From assembly GCA_027493055.1 (NCBI GenBank), contig JAPUDO010000006.1, positions 62,001 through 126,000 of the forward strand: DNA of 64,000 nucleotides, given 5' to 3'. A program made the translations under genes and the position numbers. Under the pieces are notes generated by a model, which saw only the letters and a program-made list of their open reading frames with translations, ran no database searches and was not told the DNA's origin. The stretch comes from Niabella sp. (GTDB taxonomy: Bacteria; Bacteroidota; Bacteroidia; Chitinophagales; Chitinophagaceae). This document shows positions 52,857 through 61,897 of the stretch, one piece after another (the stretch's first letter is position 1; each line of letters starts with the position of its first letter).

Positions 52857-53468
52857 ATGCAATCAGCAAAAATACGTCTTTCGCCGCAGCATATAAAGCT
52901 TGTTACCAATGCAGAATGGATTTTAACAAAGAATGAAATCCTGGGGCACATAAAAACCGTATTTGAAGAACTTTATAAAGAGCAGCTGCCTTTGGTACAG
53001 TTGTCCCTTTTACCTGCCGAGGTATTGAGATCCGGCAGTAAAATTTCAAGGGGCGAAAATTACCTGGGATTGCCCTGGATTGTATTGGATCATCCCCGCC
53101 ATTTTGTCAAAGGGAATATTTTTGCTATCCGTACGCTGTTCTGGTGGGGACGTTTTTTCAGCACGGCGCTGCACATTTCAGGGCATTGGCAGCAGTGGAC
53201 AGCCCCAAAATTAGCCGCGGCCTTCCCCTCCCTGCAAAACAACAACCTGCATATATGCTGCAGCGGAGATGAGTGGGTACATGATGTTACCAGCACATCT
53301 TACCTGCCTGTTACTGATATGACGCAAAAAGAGTTTGAAAAAATACTGGCCGTAGCTCCTTTTGTAAAAATAGCCGCCTACACAAACATTATCCACATTG
53401 AAAATGCTGCTGAAATGCTAATGAAGCAGTTTGGATTCTTTACAGAAATTTTTCAAGAGAACGTATAA
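52857..53468 (+). CDS. Conserved Bacteroidota protein of unknown function
   Basis: A 203-residue soluble protein without signal peptide. The stretch SRGENYLGLPWIVLDHPRHF, then LFWWGRFFSTALHISGHW, looks highly conserved and enzyme-like, but I do not recognise the family. It is divergent from the LptF/G gene and convergent with the START-domain gene at 53496. The ATG at 52857 is followed by MQSAKIRLSPQHIK; no other start fits better. Confidence 0.75.
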   Translation: MQSAKIRLSPQHIKLVTNAEWILTKNEILGHIKTVFEELYKEQLPLVQLSLLPAEVLRSGSKISRGENYLGLPWIVLDHPRHFVKGNIFAIRTLFWWGRFFSTALHISGHWQQWTAPKLAAAFPSLQNNNLHICCSGDEWVHDVTSTSYLPVTDMTQKEFEKILAVAPFVKIAAYTNIIHIENAAEMLMKQFGFFTEIFQENV

Positions 53469-53495
53469 AAGATAACGGATTAACTATGATCAGCC

Positions 53496-53879
53496 CTAAT
53501 TACCCAACCTGTGAAACAGGTCTTTTACCTGGTAATCCCAAAGCTGGGTCTGGTCTTTGATCTCCCTTTTCTCAGCAAAATCAGTAATTACCAGGATGGT
53601 CTGGTTGGTTATTTCAGATTTATCTATCCTGAACTCAAAATACTCTTCATTGGGTGCTCCTACCCAATGGAAACGGATGAATTTCTCCTCTTCCTCTTCC
53701 AGAACCTCAGCCTCTTCGTAGCTTCCGTTCCAGCCAAAATAAAACTTACCGTCACGTTCATCAACGTGCTCGGCAAACCACTCACCCAACCCGTTAGAGG
53801 TAGCTAAAAACTCATACAATATAGTTGGGGAGCAGCGAACGGGGTACTCCAATGTGAACTTCTGTTTACTCATCTTCAC
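53496..53879 (-). CDS. START-like (AHSA1-related) domain protein
   Basis: A 127-residue single-domain protein of the SRPBCC/START-like fold: FTLEYPVRCSPTILYEFLAT, SNGLGEWFAEHVDERDGKFY, EEEEEKFIRFHW and a C-terminal helix LWDYQVKDLFHRLGN. Such proteins form a hydrophobic pocket; no ligand or partner can be named. It is an isolated short gene, convergent with 52857-53468. An alternative start two codons on (MSKQKF) is equally plausible. Confidence 0.85.
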   Translation of the reverse strand: MKMSKQKFTLEYPVRCSPTILYEFLATSNGLGEWFAEHVDERDGKFYFGWNGSYEEAEVLEEEEEKFIRFHWVGAPNEEYFEFRIDKSEITNQTILVITDFAEKREIKDQTQLWDYQVKDLFHRLGN

Positions 53880-53944
53880 AAATATTAATACTCAATAAGC
53901 CGCAATTATATAAAATTTATCAAACAAACAAAATTTATTTTTAT

Positions 53945-55117
53945 TTACCGAGGGCCAGGGCTGCTTTTCGGCAAAATTTCGCTCCCCAGCCGCAGCATTT
54001 CATGCTCCAGCAATAATGTAAGATAATACGCCTGCGAATGGTAGAAAAAGTTCGTTTTCCTGCTGGCAGCAAACAGGCCTTTTACGGGGTTAGGGAAGAC
54101 AGATGTCATATTAGCCACAAAAAAATAAAATCCTTCCATATCCTCCGGCGATACAATGATACGCTCCGCGCCTCCTTCTCCCAGCCTTAATAAGGAAGTT
54201 TGAAGCAGCACTTTTTCCATACCGTTAGTTACTTTTTGCAGCTGGCTCCTTATATCCTGTACCAGTACCGCTTTTAAATCGCAAAGTGCTTTATGTTGCG
54301 GATGAGCCGCAACCAGGCGCGCCAGGTGATACAGGATAATGCTGGCCTTCTGGTAATGAGGGGCATTGTAAGGCGTACGTTTCAGGTACTTACCCGAAGT
54401 TACCATACGGTTAACCAGGCGGATGGTAGCGCTGTCGTACTTATCTAACCGGAAGCCGTTATCCAGCACAAATCTCAGCCCGTTAGCCTGCACACATATA
54501 TCAAAATCTACTGGCATGTTTTTCCCGAACCAGGTAGAATAGGCCGGTATGCTTTTATATTTTTTATAAGTGTTCCGTATGGTTCGCTTAACGCCGTTGG
54601 CATTTTCAGCAATCAGCTTTTTTACAGCTTCCTTTAAACTGTCGGCAAAATCAGCAGATAAATAAATGATGGACGTATCGTCCAGGTCATCAGGCAGTAT
54701 ATATTTTTTCCTGGCAGAAAAATAGGCGCTGTTAGGAAAATGTTTTGATGGTTTTGTTTGCCAGAAATTATAGGCAGGTCCTCCGTCCTTATTACGGTAC
54801 CTTGAATAATTTTTTTGTGCCTGGTCACAAAGCGCATCCACTATTTGCCGGTTTTCAAAGGACAGCTCTTCCCGTATTGTTCTAAGCGTCCATACAATCA
54901 GCCCGGTAAAAAATATATTATCATCTTCTTTAGCCGGTCTTTTTCGGGAAAGGTATATCCTTTGAGAAGGGAACATACCCTGCTCATAATAAGGATCAGG
55001 GCCCGCCACCTGGTATCCTGCTATCCGGGTCAACAGGGAATCTACATAGCTGTTCTGGGCAAAAACAGCATTTTGTCCGTACAGGAAAAAAGAAACAAAT
55101 AACAATATTTTTTGCAC
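53945..55117 (-). CDS. Exported protein of unknown function
   Basis: A 390-residue exported protein with a signal peptide (MQKILLFVSFFLYGQNAVFA). The mature part is helical with motifs WQTKPSKHFPNSAYFSARKK, DDLDDTSIIYLS and MPVDFDICVQANGLRFVLDN, which recall alpha/alpha-barrel enzymes of the terpenoid-cyclase type, although the likeness is weak and catalytic residues cannot be named. It is followed by no other gene on its strand, so it is probably monocistronic. Confidence 0.7.
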   Translation of the reverse strand: MQKILLFVSFFLYGQNAVFAQNSYVDSLLTRIAGYQVAGPDPYYEQGMFPSQRIYLSRKRPAKEDDNIFFTGLIVWTLRTIREELSFENRQIVDALCDQAQKNYSRYRNKDGGPAYNFWQTKPSKHFPNSAYFSARKKYILPDDLDDTSIIYLSADFADSLKEAVKKLIAENANGVKRTIRNTYKKYKSIPAYSTWFGKNMPVDFDICVQANGLRFVLDNGFRLDKYDSATIRLVNRMVTSGKYLKRTPYNAPHYQKASIILYHLARLVAAHPQHKALCDLKAVLVQDIRSQLQKVTNGMEKVLLQTSLLRLGEGGAERIIVSPEDMEGFYFFVANMTSVFPNPVKGLFAASRKTNFFYHSQAYYLTLLLEHEMLRLGSEILPKSSPGPR

Positions 55118-55197
55118 TGCTTATATACTTAGCTGCAAATTTAGGTTACCTGGCAATGTAGATTTTAGTATTTAGTACTCACCGCAATGGCGAAAAG

Positions 55198-55240
55198 TAG
55201 CCAAAGGCTACAACATAGTCCTACGAAACAAAATGTTTCG
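55198..55240. repeat. Pair of short perfect hairpins upstream of the MFS gene
   Basis: tagccaaaggcta (55198-55210) and cgaaacaaaatgtttcg (55224-55240), REP-like, in the spacer between the divergent genes at 55117 and 55338. Confidence 0.55.
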
Positions 55241-55337
55241 CAGAACATCGTTGCTTAACTGGACATTAGTTCCGTTTCAAAGAAATTTACATTAGTTTTA
55301 CAGCCTTATACTTGCTTGCCCTAAACTCAAAAAATTA

Positions 55338-56579
55338 ATGAAGGGCAATAACAATTCTTTCAAAATATTCATCTTAGGTCTTCTTGCTGCTATCGGTCCG
55401 TTTTCGATAGATATGTACCTGCCCGGGTTCCCCGAAATTGCTAAAGACCTGGATACGGACGTAAGCAAGATTTCATTAACGCTTTCCAGCTTTTTTATAG
55501 GCATTTCTGCAGGACAGCTGCTGTATGGCCCCCTGCTTGACAAATACGGAAGAAAAAAGCCTTTGTATTTCGGACTTTCCCTGTACATTATAGCGTCTTT
55601 AGGATGTGCCCTATCCACATCTGTTACTATGCTCATTATTTTCAGATTTTTCCAGGCTTTAGGCGGATGCGCAGGTATGGTGGCATCAAGAGCCATGGTG
55701 CGGGATATGTTTGATGTAAAAGACAATGCCAGGGTATTTTCACTGCTTATGCTGGTTATTGGCGTGTCCCCGCTGCTGGCGCCCACCATTGGCGGCTATG
55801 TTACTGCCGCAACCAACTGGCGGTACGTTTTTATTATTCTCCTGCTTATTGTGCTGGCCATGCTGCTCCTGTGTATTTATATGTTGCCCGAAAGCCGGAA
55901 GCCCACAGAGGAATATTCGCTTGCTCCAAAATTCATACTGCAAAAATTCGGGGAGGTGTTTAAGCAGCCGCAGTTTGTTATTTATACTTTTACCAGCGCT
56001 TTTACGGCAGCCGGTTTATATGCTTATGTAGCCGGATCACCCCATGTTTTTATGGAAATTTTCAAAGCCAGCGAAAAAACCTACGGCTGGATATTTGCTA
56101 TAGTTGCCGGTTCCCTGGTGCTTGCTACACAAATCAACGCACAAATACTGCGGTTTACCAGCAGCGAAAAGATCATTCCCCGGGCCATTATTATCCAATG
56201 CTGCGCAGGTCTGCTGCTGGCCATTGGTTTTATAAATGACTGGTGGGGTATGATAAGCAGTATTATACTTTGCAGCATTTTTCTGGCCTGCCAGGGCTTT
56301 ACTTTTCCCAATGCCTCGGCACTTGCACTAGCCCCGTTTGAGAAAAATGCCGGCAGCGCTTCTGCCCTCATTGGCTGTGTGCAAATGGCTACCGGTACCC
56401 TGTCCTCTGCTATGGTAAGCCTTTTTCACAATAATACGGCCATACCCCTGGGTGTGGTAATGGCCTTTTGCGCTTTTACCGCTCTTACTATTTTGCTTAC
56501 AGGGAAAGGTATCGTAAAATATCGCGCCCGGAAAGAAGGCGTTGAAGAAAGTTCGGTAGATATGCTTTCTGAAGTGTAG
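55338..56579 (+). CDS. Bcr/CflA-family multidrug efflux MFS transporter
   Basis: A 413-residue inner-membrane transporter with 12 membrane helices (drug/H+ antiporter 1 type). Motif GPFSIDMYLPGFPEIAKDL at the N-terminus and GQLLYGPLLDKYGRKKPLYF (MFS motif A) identify the Bcr/CflA branch, which exports bicyclomycin, sulfonamides, chloramphenicol or peptides. RFFQALGGCAGMVASRAMVR is motif B. The substrate here is unknown. Located between an exported-protein gene (divergent) and rplS. Confidence 0.93.
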   Translation: MKGNNNSFKIFILGLLAAIGPFSIDMYLPGFPEIAKDLDTDVSKISLTLSSFFIGISAGQLLYGPLLDKYGRKKPLYFGLSLYIIASLGCALSTSVTMLIIFRFFQALGGCAGMVASRAMVRDMFDVKDNARVFSLLMLVIGVSPLLAPTIGGYVTAATNWRYVFIILLLIVLAMLLLCIYMLPESRKPTEEYSLAPKFILQKFGEVFKQPQFVIYTFTSAFTAAGLYAYVAGSPHVFMEIFKASEKTYGWIFAIVAGSLVLATQINAQILRFTSSEKIIPRAIIIQCCAGLLLAIGFINDWWGMISSIILCSIFLACQGFTFPNASALALAPFEKNAGSASALIGCVQMATGTLSSAMVSLFHNNTAIPLGVVMAFCAFTALTILLTGKGIVKYRARKEGVEESSVDMLSEV

Positions 56580-56598
56580 CTTAGAAAAACTTTATGGT

Positions 56599-56633
56599 AT
56601 TGTTTTAATTTTAGAAAATTCCCCTTACCTTTG
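56599..56633 (+). promoter_or_regulatory. Promoter of rplS
   Basis: -7 element TACCTTTG (56626-56633) and an ATTG at 56599-56602, 23 bp apart, like the rplM promoter. Start near 56640, leader of about 15 nt. Confidence 0.55.
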
Positions 56634-56654
56634 CAGTCCTTAAAAAATTAAGTT

Positions 56655-57041
56655 ATGAGCAGCGCAATAGCTTTCGTTCACGAGCAATTGACACAGACAA
56701 AAAAATTCCCGGCCTTTAAAGCAGGTGATAATATTACTGTAAACTATAAAATTATTGAAGGAAATAAAGAGCGTATCCAGTCCTTCAAAGGTGATGTTAT
56801 AAAAAAACAGGGCAGTGGCGCTACTGCTACTTTCACTGTCAGGAAAATTTCTGATGGTATAGGTGTTGAAAGGCTGTTCCCCTTCACTTCTCCTAATATT
56901 GATTCTATTGTATTAAACAAGGTGGGCCAGGTTCGCAGGGCTAAGCTGTTCTACCAAAGGGAAAGAAGCGGTAAAAGCGCCCGTATCCGTGAAAAACGTA
57001 TGGCGGTTTCTGCAAAAAAAGCTAAAGAAACAGCAGCATAA
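56655..57041 (+). CDS. rplS: 50S ribosomal protein L19
   Basis: A 128-residue L19 at the 30S-50S interface, normal length. [20 protein letters not shown], then [35 protein letters not shown] (family signature) and [20 protein letters not shown] are all present. Its own promoter (TACCTTTG) and a strong terminator (57064-57092) make it a single-gene unit, not part of the rpsP-rimM-trmD-rplS operon of many bacteria. Confidence 0.98.
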   Translation: MSSAIAFVHEQLTQTKKFPAFKAGDNITVNYKIIEGNKERIQSFKGDVIKKQGSGATATFTVRKISDGIGVERLFPFTSPNIDSIVLNKVGQVRRAKLFYQRERSGKSARIREKRMAVSAKKAKETAA

Positions 57042-57063
57042 GCAAATACATGAAATAATTATA

Positions 57064-57092
57064 AAAATCCTGCCCGTTCGGCAGGATTTTTT
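57064..57092 (+). terminator. Terminator of rplS
   Basis: Perfect stem aatcctgcc/ggcaggatt with a cgttc loop, followed by a T-rich tract, 22 bp after the stop codon. A textbook intrinsic terminator. Confidence 0.9.
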
Positions 57093-57168
57093 GTTAAAAT
57101 ATAGCACATACTCATAAAATCATGCACGGATTTTAAACTCTTGGGCACCTCTATTTGTATTCTTACCG

Positions 57169-57176
57169 TATCTTTG
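57169..57176 (+). promoter_or_regulatory. -7 element of tatA
   Basis: TATCTTTG matches TAnnTTTG, 20 bp before the tatA ATG. No properly spaced -33 element is visible. Confidence 0.4.
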
Positions 57177-57196
57177 ATAACTAATTTTTAAAATTT

Positions 57197-57412
57197 ATGA
57201 CACAGATTCCATTATTAGGCACTTTGGGTACCAACGAAATAATCATTATCATGGTAATTGTGCTGCTTTTGTTTGGTGGCCGCAAAATTCCTGAACTGAT
57301 GAAAGGATTGGGTAAAGGCGTACGCGAATTTAACGATGCTAAAGACAACGTAAAAAGGGAAATAGAGGAAAGCGCCAACACTATAACCAGCGAGCCTAAA
57401 AAAGCTGAATAA
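57197..57412 (+). CDS. tatA: Twin-arginine translocase subunit TatA/TatE
   Basis: A 71-residue TatA, which polymerises to form the pore for folded proteins with twin-arginine signals. One membrane helix (about 12-28, [16 protein letters not shown]) is followed by the conserved [20 protein letters not shown] amphipathic helix and a charged tail. tatC is not nearby. gatA follows 42 bp downstream and may be cotranscribed. Confidence 0.96.
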   Translation: MTQIPLLGTLGTNEIIIIMVIVLLLFGGRKIPELMKGLGKGVREFNDAKDNVKREIEESANTITSEPKKAE

Positions 57413-57454
57413 CCCCCCTTTATATTTTTAACTGACTTACAAAAGCCAAACCTT

Positions 57455-58900
57455 TTGCCAGATTTTATTTCTATTGCCCGGTATCACCAGGATTTAGAGC
57501 AAGGGCATGCCTCGTGCTTAGCAACCGTTCAATATTATCTTGAAAAAATAACGGAGAAGCAGCATCTTAATACTTTTATAGAAGTATATGCCGAGGAAGC
57601 TATAGCAAGAGCAAAGGAGCTGGACGCCCTCCAGGGGGCCAAAGGCAGGCTGCACGGTGTAGTCATTGGTATTAAAGACGTTATATGTCATAAAGGCCAC
57701 TCAGTAACAGCAGCTTCCCACATCTTAAAAGGCTTTACCTCCGTTTTTTCTGCCACAGCAGTAGCACGGCTTCTTGAAGAAGGCGCTATTATCATTGGCC
57801 GCCTTAACTGCGATGAATTTGCAATGGGGTCAACCAATGAAAATTCTGCTTACGGAAAGGTTTTGAATGCGGCAGATGAGACCCGTATTTCGGGAGGTTC
57901 ATCCGGTGGTTCTGCGGTGGCAGTTCAGGCCGGCCTGTGTATGGCATCCCTGGGGAGCGATACCGGCGGTTCTGTAAGACAGCCTGCGGATTTTTGTGGT
58001 ATTGTAGGCTTAAAGCCTACTTATGGCCGTATTTCAAGGTACGGGCTCATTGCCTATGCTTCGTCTTTTGACCAGATAGGTATTTTCTCTTCTAATATAA
58101 GCGATGCGGCCCTTCTTTTAGAAGTTATGGCCGGGGCCGATGATTTCGACAGTACAGTATCGCACCAACCCGTTCCGGCCTACTCCAAAGAGCTGGATAC
58201 CGGCAAAAAATATAAAATTGCTTACTTCCCGGAAGCTCTTTCCCACCCGGGACTGGATCCTGAAATTTCAAAAGCGGTAAACGATAAGCTGAACGACTGG
58301 AAAAAGCAGGGTCATACGGTAGAGAAAGTTCATTTTGACCTGCTGGATTATATTGTGCCGGCCTATTATATCCTTACCACTGCCGAAGCAGCCTCCAATT
58401 TATCCCGCTATGATGGAGTAAAATATGGCTACCGGTCTGGAAATGATATAGCAGACCTTGATGCCTTTTATAAGCAAAACCGGTCGGATGGTTTTGGATG
58501 GGAGGTAAAACGCCGCATAATGCTGGGGAATTTTGTATTAAGCTCCGGCTATTATGATGCTTATTTTACACAAGCACAAAAAGTAAGGAGAATTTTAACA
58601 AATAAATTATCATTGATCTTCAGGGACTTTGATTTCCTTTGCCTGCCCACTTCTCCTTCGGTTGCTTTTAAAATAGGGGAAAAAATGGAAGATCCGGTTG
58701 CTATGTATATAGCTGATATATATACAGTTATAGCAAATTTAACAGGTATTCCCGGTATTTCCCTACCGCTTTTTACCCATCCGGGACACCAAATGCCATT
58801 TGGGCTACAGCTCATGTCGTCTCACTTTAATGAGCTACCTTTGCTTTCTTTTTGTAACAATATTTTAGAAAATCAGGCGTTATTAAATACTCAGGATTGA
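57455..58900 (+). CDS. gatA: Asp-tRNA(Asn)/Glu-tRNA(Gln) amidotransferase subunit A
   Basis: A 481-residue amidase that releases ammonia from glutamine for GatB, converting Glu-tRNA(Gln) to Gln-tRNA(Gln) (or Asp-tRNA(Asn) to Asn-tRNA(Asn)). The Ser-cisSer-Lys triad is K74 (IGIKDV), S149 and S173 (SGGSSGGSAVA ... GSDTGGSVRQPA), matching spacing in other GatA. The start is an unusual TTG at 57455; no ATG or GTG fits, and PDFISIARYHQDLEQGHASC matches the family start. gatB and gatC are not adjacent. Confidence 0.96.
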   Translation: MPDFISIARYHQDLEQGHASCLATVQYYLEKITEKQHLNTFIEVYAEEAIARAKELDALQGAKGRLHGVVIGIKDVICHKGHSVTAASHILKGFTSVFSATAVARLLEEGAIIIGRLNCDEFAMGSTNENSAYGKVLNAADETRISGGSSGGSAVAVQAGLCMASLGSDTGGSVRQPADFCGIVGLKPTYGRISRYGLIAYASSFDQIGIFSSNISDAALLLEVMAGADDFDSTVSHQPVPAYSKELDTGKKYKIAYFPEALSHPGLDPEISKAVNDKLNDWKKQGHTVEKVHFDLLDYIVPAYYILTTAEAASNLSRYDGVKYGYRSGNDIADLDAFYKQNRSDGFGWEVKRRIMLGNFVLSSGYYDAYFTQAQKVRRILTNKLSLIFRDFDFLCLPTSPSVAFKIGEKMEDPVAMYIADIYTVIANLTGIPGISLPLFTHPGHQMPFGLQLMSSHFNELPLLSFCNNILENQALLNTQD

Positions 58901-58955
58901 CAAGCCAGGCCCTAAACTTTTAAATTGACCTTTTTTAAAACCATTTATACAAAGA

Positions 58956-60008
58956 ATGATCAATAAAAAACAGGTAATGAAGCATTGCGGAATGGTGATT
59001 TTATTTTCCTCAATTTCTTTTCTTTCATTTGCACAGGTAAACCCACTGGTTGTAACCCCGTCCGTCGGCAATACCGAAGCTGTAAAAAAAGCAGACCCTA
59101 AAGCCGGTTTTAAAAATCTTTTTGAAAATACGGCAGCTAATACATCAACAAAGAATATTTCACTTAAAGGTATCAGCATAGAACATCTAAACCCACAGGC
59201 TATAAGCTTTGTACAGGATTATATGGAAAGGCATGCAGATCATTTAAAAGAGCTGCAAACCTGGGGAAAGCCTTATTTTGATATGATGGATGATGTGCTT
59301 ACCCAGGCCGAGATCCCCAAACAGCTAAAATACCTGGCCGTTATTGAGTCCAATTTAAGGGCATCAGCAGTATCCTGGGCAGGAGCAGTAGGGCCCTGGC
59401 AATTTATGCCGGGAACAGCCACACAATTGGGACTGCGTGTAGGACGCGGCGTGGATGAACGCAGGGATTATTTAAAGAGCACCAGGGCAGCCGGCAAATA
59501 CCTCAATTATCTGTATGAAATTTATGAAGACTGGTTGCTGGTTGTGGCCGCCTATAACTGCGGACCAGGAAGGGTTAACTCAGCTATAGCAAAAGCCGGA
59601 AGCAGTGATTTCTGGAAACTTCAATATTACCTGCCGACAGAAAGCAGGAATCATGTTAAGAAATTTATTGCTACACACTATATCATGGAAGGTGAAGGAG
59701 GAGTTACCACCGTTTCAAAGGCCCAGGCAATTGCTATGATGGCCACTATAAAAGACGAAATTACTCACCAGGATCTGAAAGTTCAAACCATTAGTGGCCG
59801 CTACAATTCCAAAGCTATTATTAAGTACCTGGAAATGAGCATAGAAGATTTTGGTAAGCTGAATCCTAATATGGACAAAGTATTAGCGTCCAACAGCACT
59901 TACCAGCTAAAACTGCCCGTAGAAAAAATGGAAACATTTCTTTCCAGGAAGAATGAAATGCTGAACGAATCTATCCAGATGCTGATAAATCCTGAATACA
60001 GGAATTAA
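58956..60008 (+). CDS. Lytic transglycosylase (MltD-like)
   Basis: A 350-residue exported murein hydrolase. The signal peptide (1-27, ending FLSFAQ) precedes an SLT domain (about 110-235) with catalytic E131 in YLAVIESNLRASAVSWAGAV, then GPWQFMPGTATQLGL and AAYNCGPGRVNSAI, typical of family 1D enzymes such as MltD. The C-terminal part (about 270-325, VQTISGRYNSKAIIKYLEMS) looks like a degenerate LysM. It cuts peptidoglycan glycan strands in the periplasm. A strong terminator follows. Confidence 0.93.
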   Translation: MINKKQVMKHCGMVILFSSISFLSFAQVNPLVVTPSVGNTEAVKKADPKAGFKNLFENTAANTSTKNISLKGISIEHLNPQAISFVQDYMERHADHLKELQTWGKPYFDMMDDVLTQAEIPKQLKYLAVIESNLRASAVSWAGAVGPWQFMPGTATQLGLRVGRGVDERRDYLKSTRAAGKYLNYLYEIYEDWLLVVAAYNCGPGRVNSAIAKAGSSDFWKLQYYLPTESRNHVKKFIATHYIMEGEGGVTTVSKAQAIAMMATIKDEITHQDLKVQTISGRYNSKAIIKYLEMSIEDFGKLNPNMDKVLASNSTYQLKLPVEKMETFLSRKNEMLNESIQMLINPEYRN

Positions 60009-60036
60009 TATTTCATTTCTCCTTTAATACATTGAC

Positions 60037-60069
60037 AAAAAAACCGCCCCAAAAAGAGGCGGTTTTTTT
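60037..60069 (+). terminator. Terminator of the lytic transglycosylase gene
   Basis: aaaaaaccgcc ... ggcggtttttt with a ccaaaaaga loop, 29 bp after the stop codon. The poly-T tail is on the plus strand, and the A-run on the other side could also serve the opposite direction. Confidence 0.88.
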
Positions 60070-60592
60070 ATGAAGATTTTCCCCGGTGCTGCATTTCTTT
60101 CGATACAACTACAATGACATGTTGCAGCGCGTGGTCGTCAATTTTACGAAAAGCTATTGTCGTTCCGGGTTATCAATAGGTGTCCAAGTCAATGAGGATA
60201 TGACATGATTTTTATCGTCATTTCTTAGCGGAAGCAAAGATAATCTCAACGTAAGGCTGCCTTTATTATAAAGCATATATGGGCTGTACAATAAGTTTCG
60301 GATTCACGTTGAGGTTCCTCTCTATGATAGGAACAACGATCGCTTTTTGTGCACATTAATTACCAAATTTTACTTAGTATGTCATTGGCATCCCGCTTCT
60401 GGCGAGAGAGATGTCTCAACGAAAAGTCCTGCTTTTTTCACCATTCAGCTTCAGGTTGAGATTTCTCCTCCGATAGTACTCTTGTTCAGATATCCAGACT
60501 ACTACTGTTCAAAACCTGAAAATATGTATTAATCAAGCCTGAAAGCCCGCCTGCCGGACGGGCAGGGCTAATATTATTATAAAAAAAACATA

Positions 60593-60716
60593 TACACCGA
60601 TAGAATCCCGAAGGGATGGCATAATATCCTGTGTCACCCCATCGGGGGTTTTCGTCCAAAATCCAAACGGTTTTTCAATAATAATAACATCTCTTCGAGA
60701 TTTTTATAAGGTTTCG
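60593..60716. repeat. REP-like cluster of three hairpins
   Basis: atcccgaagggat (60605-60617), accccatcgggggt (60636-60649) and atctcttcgagat (60689-60701), joined by A/T-rich linkers. Same layout as 36185-36305 with different stem sequences. Confidence 0.65.
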
Positions 60717-60936
60717 AACAATTAAGGTCTCCAGACCTGGATATAGCCGTTACCTGAGCATTTTGGGAGCCAGTTCCTTTTACGAGCCAATGAACAATTT
60801 GTACCAAGTGGCTTCAACGCACTGGCCGGGTGGTGCGCATTATTTTCAATATCCTAAAAATGGCTTTTCTCTCTGCCGGGATAACGGGCTTTTCCATACT
60901 TCCTACTGGAAATAGAACAGGGAGCAATACTTCAAT

Positions 60937-60963
60937 AAAAAAATCCCGCCAAAAGCGGGATTT
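60937..60963 (-). terminator. Terminator of the exbB-exbD-tonB operon
   Basis: On the minus strand aaatcccgc-tttt-ggcgggattttttt: a G/C-rich stem followed by seven T residues, 29 bp beyond the tonB stop codon. Confidence 0.9.
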
Positions 60964-60991
60964 ATAAGGTCTTTTATTAGTTTCGAATCTG

Positions 60992-61831
60992 TTATTGCTC
61001 ATTAACCTGGAATGTAATAGGCTGTTTCCTATAGGCCTTTACTTCCCTACCGTTCTGGATAGCCGGCTTCCATTTATTGGATTTTTTAATAACCCGCACG
61101 GCTTCCTGCTCCATTCCATAACCGTGGTTAGTCAATGGTTTTATATCACTCAGATTACCTGCAACATCCACTACGAATTGTATAATTACTGTGTAGCTTC
61201 CTGGTGCAGCTCCGTTGTCAACAGCCACCTGGGGATCAAGGTTTCTTTCCAGGAAACTTTTCCAGTTACCCACATAAGCAGCATCAATCTCTACCTTTTG
61301 AAATATTTCAGGCTCCTTTTCAACCGGCTTGGTAACTTCTACCAGCCCCTTGCCTGCATCAACCGCTGCCGGTGGCGTAACAATACCGATATCCTTAATA
61401 CCTTCCTGGTTGAGTGTACCAATTTTGGTTTCCTTCAACTCTTCTACCGCAGGTGGTGGTTCCTTCACCTCTTCATCTTTTACAATCTTGGGAGGAGTAA
61501 ATGCCTTCATTTCAATTTTAGGAGGCTCCACTTGTTTGGGTGGCGGCGGAGGAGGAGGTGGTGGTGGTGGTTCATTCTTTTTCTCCTGCTGCTCAATTTG
61601 CTGTATTGTGACTTCACTGATCTTCACATTCTGGGCGTCATCCTTTGGCTTCAGCTGACTTTGCAAAAACACTATCCCTGCAATTAATACAAAGCCAAGT
61701 GCAGTAGCCGCTAATGCCATCCACATCCTTTTGTTATAGGTTTTACGAAGATCGTAAGCACCATAACTTTTATTGCGGCCCTCAAACAGAAGATCCAAAA
61801 AGTCTGTAGTTAAAATTTTATTGGCTTCCAT
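60992..61831 (-). CDS. tonB: Energy transducer TonB
   Basis: A 279-residue TonB. Residues 1-35 are cytosolic (LLFEGRNKSYGAYDLRKTYN, the usual Bacteroidota start), one membrane helix spans about 37-57, a Pro-rich periplasmic spacer contains an 11-Pro run (about 87-97), and the C-terminal TonB domain (about 195-279) has VDVAGNLSDIKPLTNHGYGM and AVRVIKKSNKWKPAIQNG. It couples the proton-motive force, via ExbB/ExbD encoded upstream, to receptors such as the one at 33252. Confidence 0.95.
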   Translation of the reverse strand: MEANKILTTDFLDLLFEGRNKSYGAYDLRKTYNKRMWMALAATALGFVLIAGIVFLQSQLKPKDDAQNVKISEVTIQQIEQQEKKNEPPPPPPPPPPPKQVEPPKIEMKAFTPPKIVKDEEVKEPPPAVEELKETKIGTLNQEGIKDIGIVTPPAAVDAGKGLVEVTKPVEKEPEIFQKVEIDAAYVGNWKSFLERNLDPQVAVDNGAAPGSYTVIIQFVVDVAGNLSDIKPLTNHGYGMEQEAVRVIKKSNKWKPAIQNGREVKAYRKQPITFQVNEQ

Positions 61832-61897
61832 TATTCTTTAATTTGTTAATGATGAGATGCTGATTATGTAAATTTCCATAACACAAAGCACCGATTT

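Larger units (their letters stand above)
60009..60991. other. Long gene-free spacer between the transglycosylase and tonB
   Basis: No credible gene. After the terminator there is a stretch at 60370-60500 (gtcattggcatcccgcttct, gagattgtctcaacg-like words) that resembles decayed GTCATTC-CGAG repeats. At 60545-60570 is a hairpin (gcccgcctgccggacgggc). 60593-60716 is a REP-like cluster. The spacer ends with the tonB terminator. Confidence 0.6.

Noticed and set aside
60347..60532. 61-codon frame in the long spacer before tonB
   Set aside because: Lies in decayed repeat sequence, no family resemblance, no promoter or start context.
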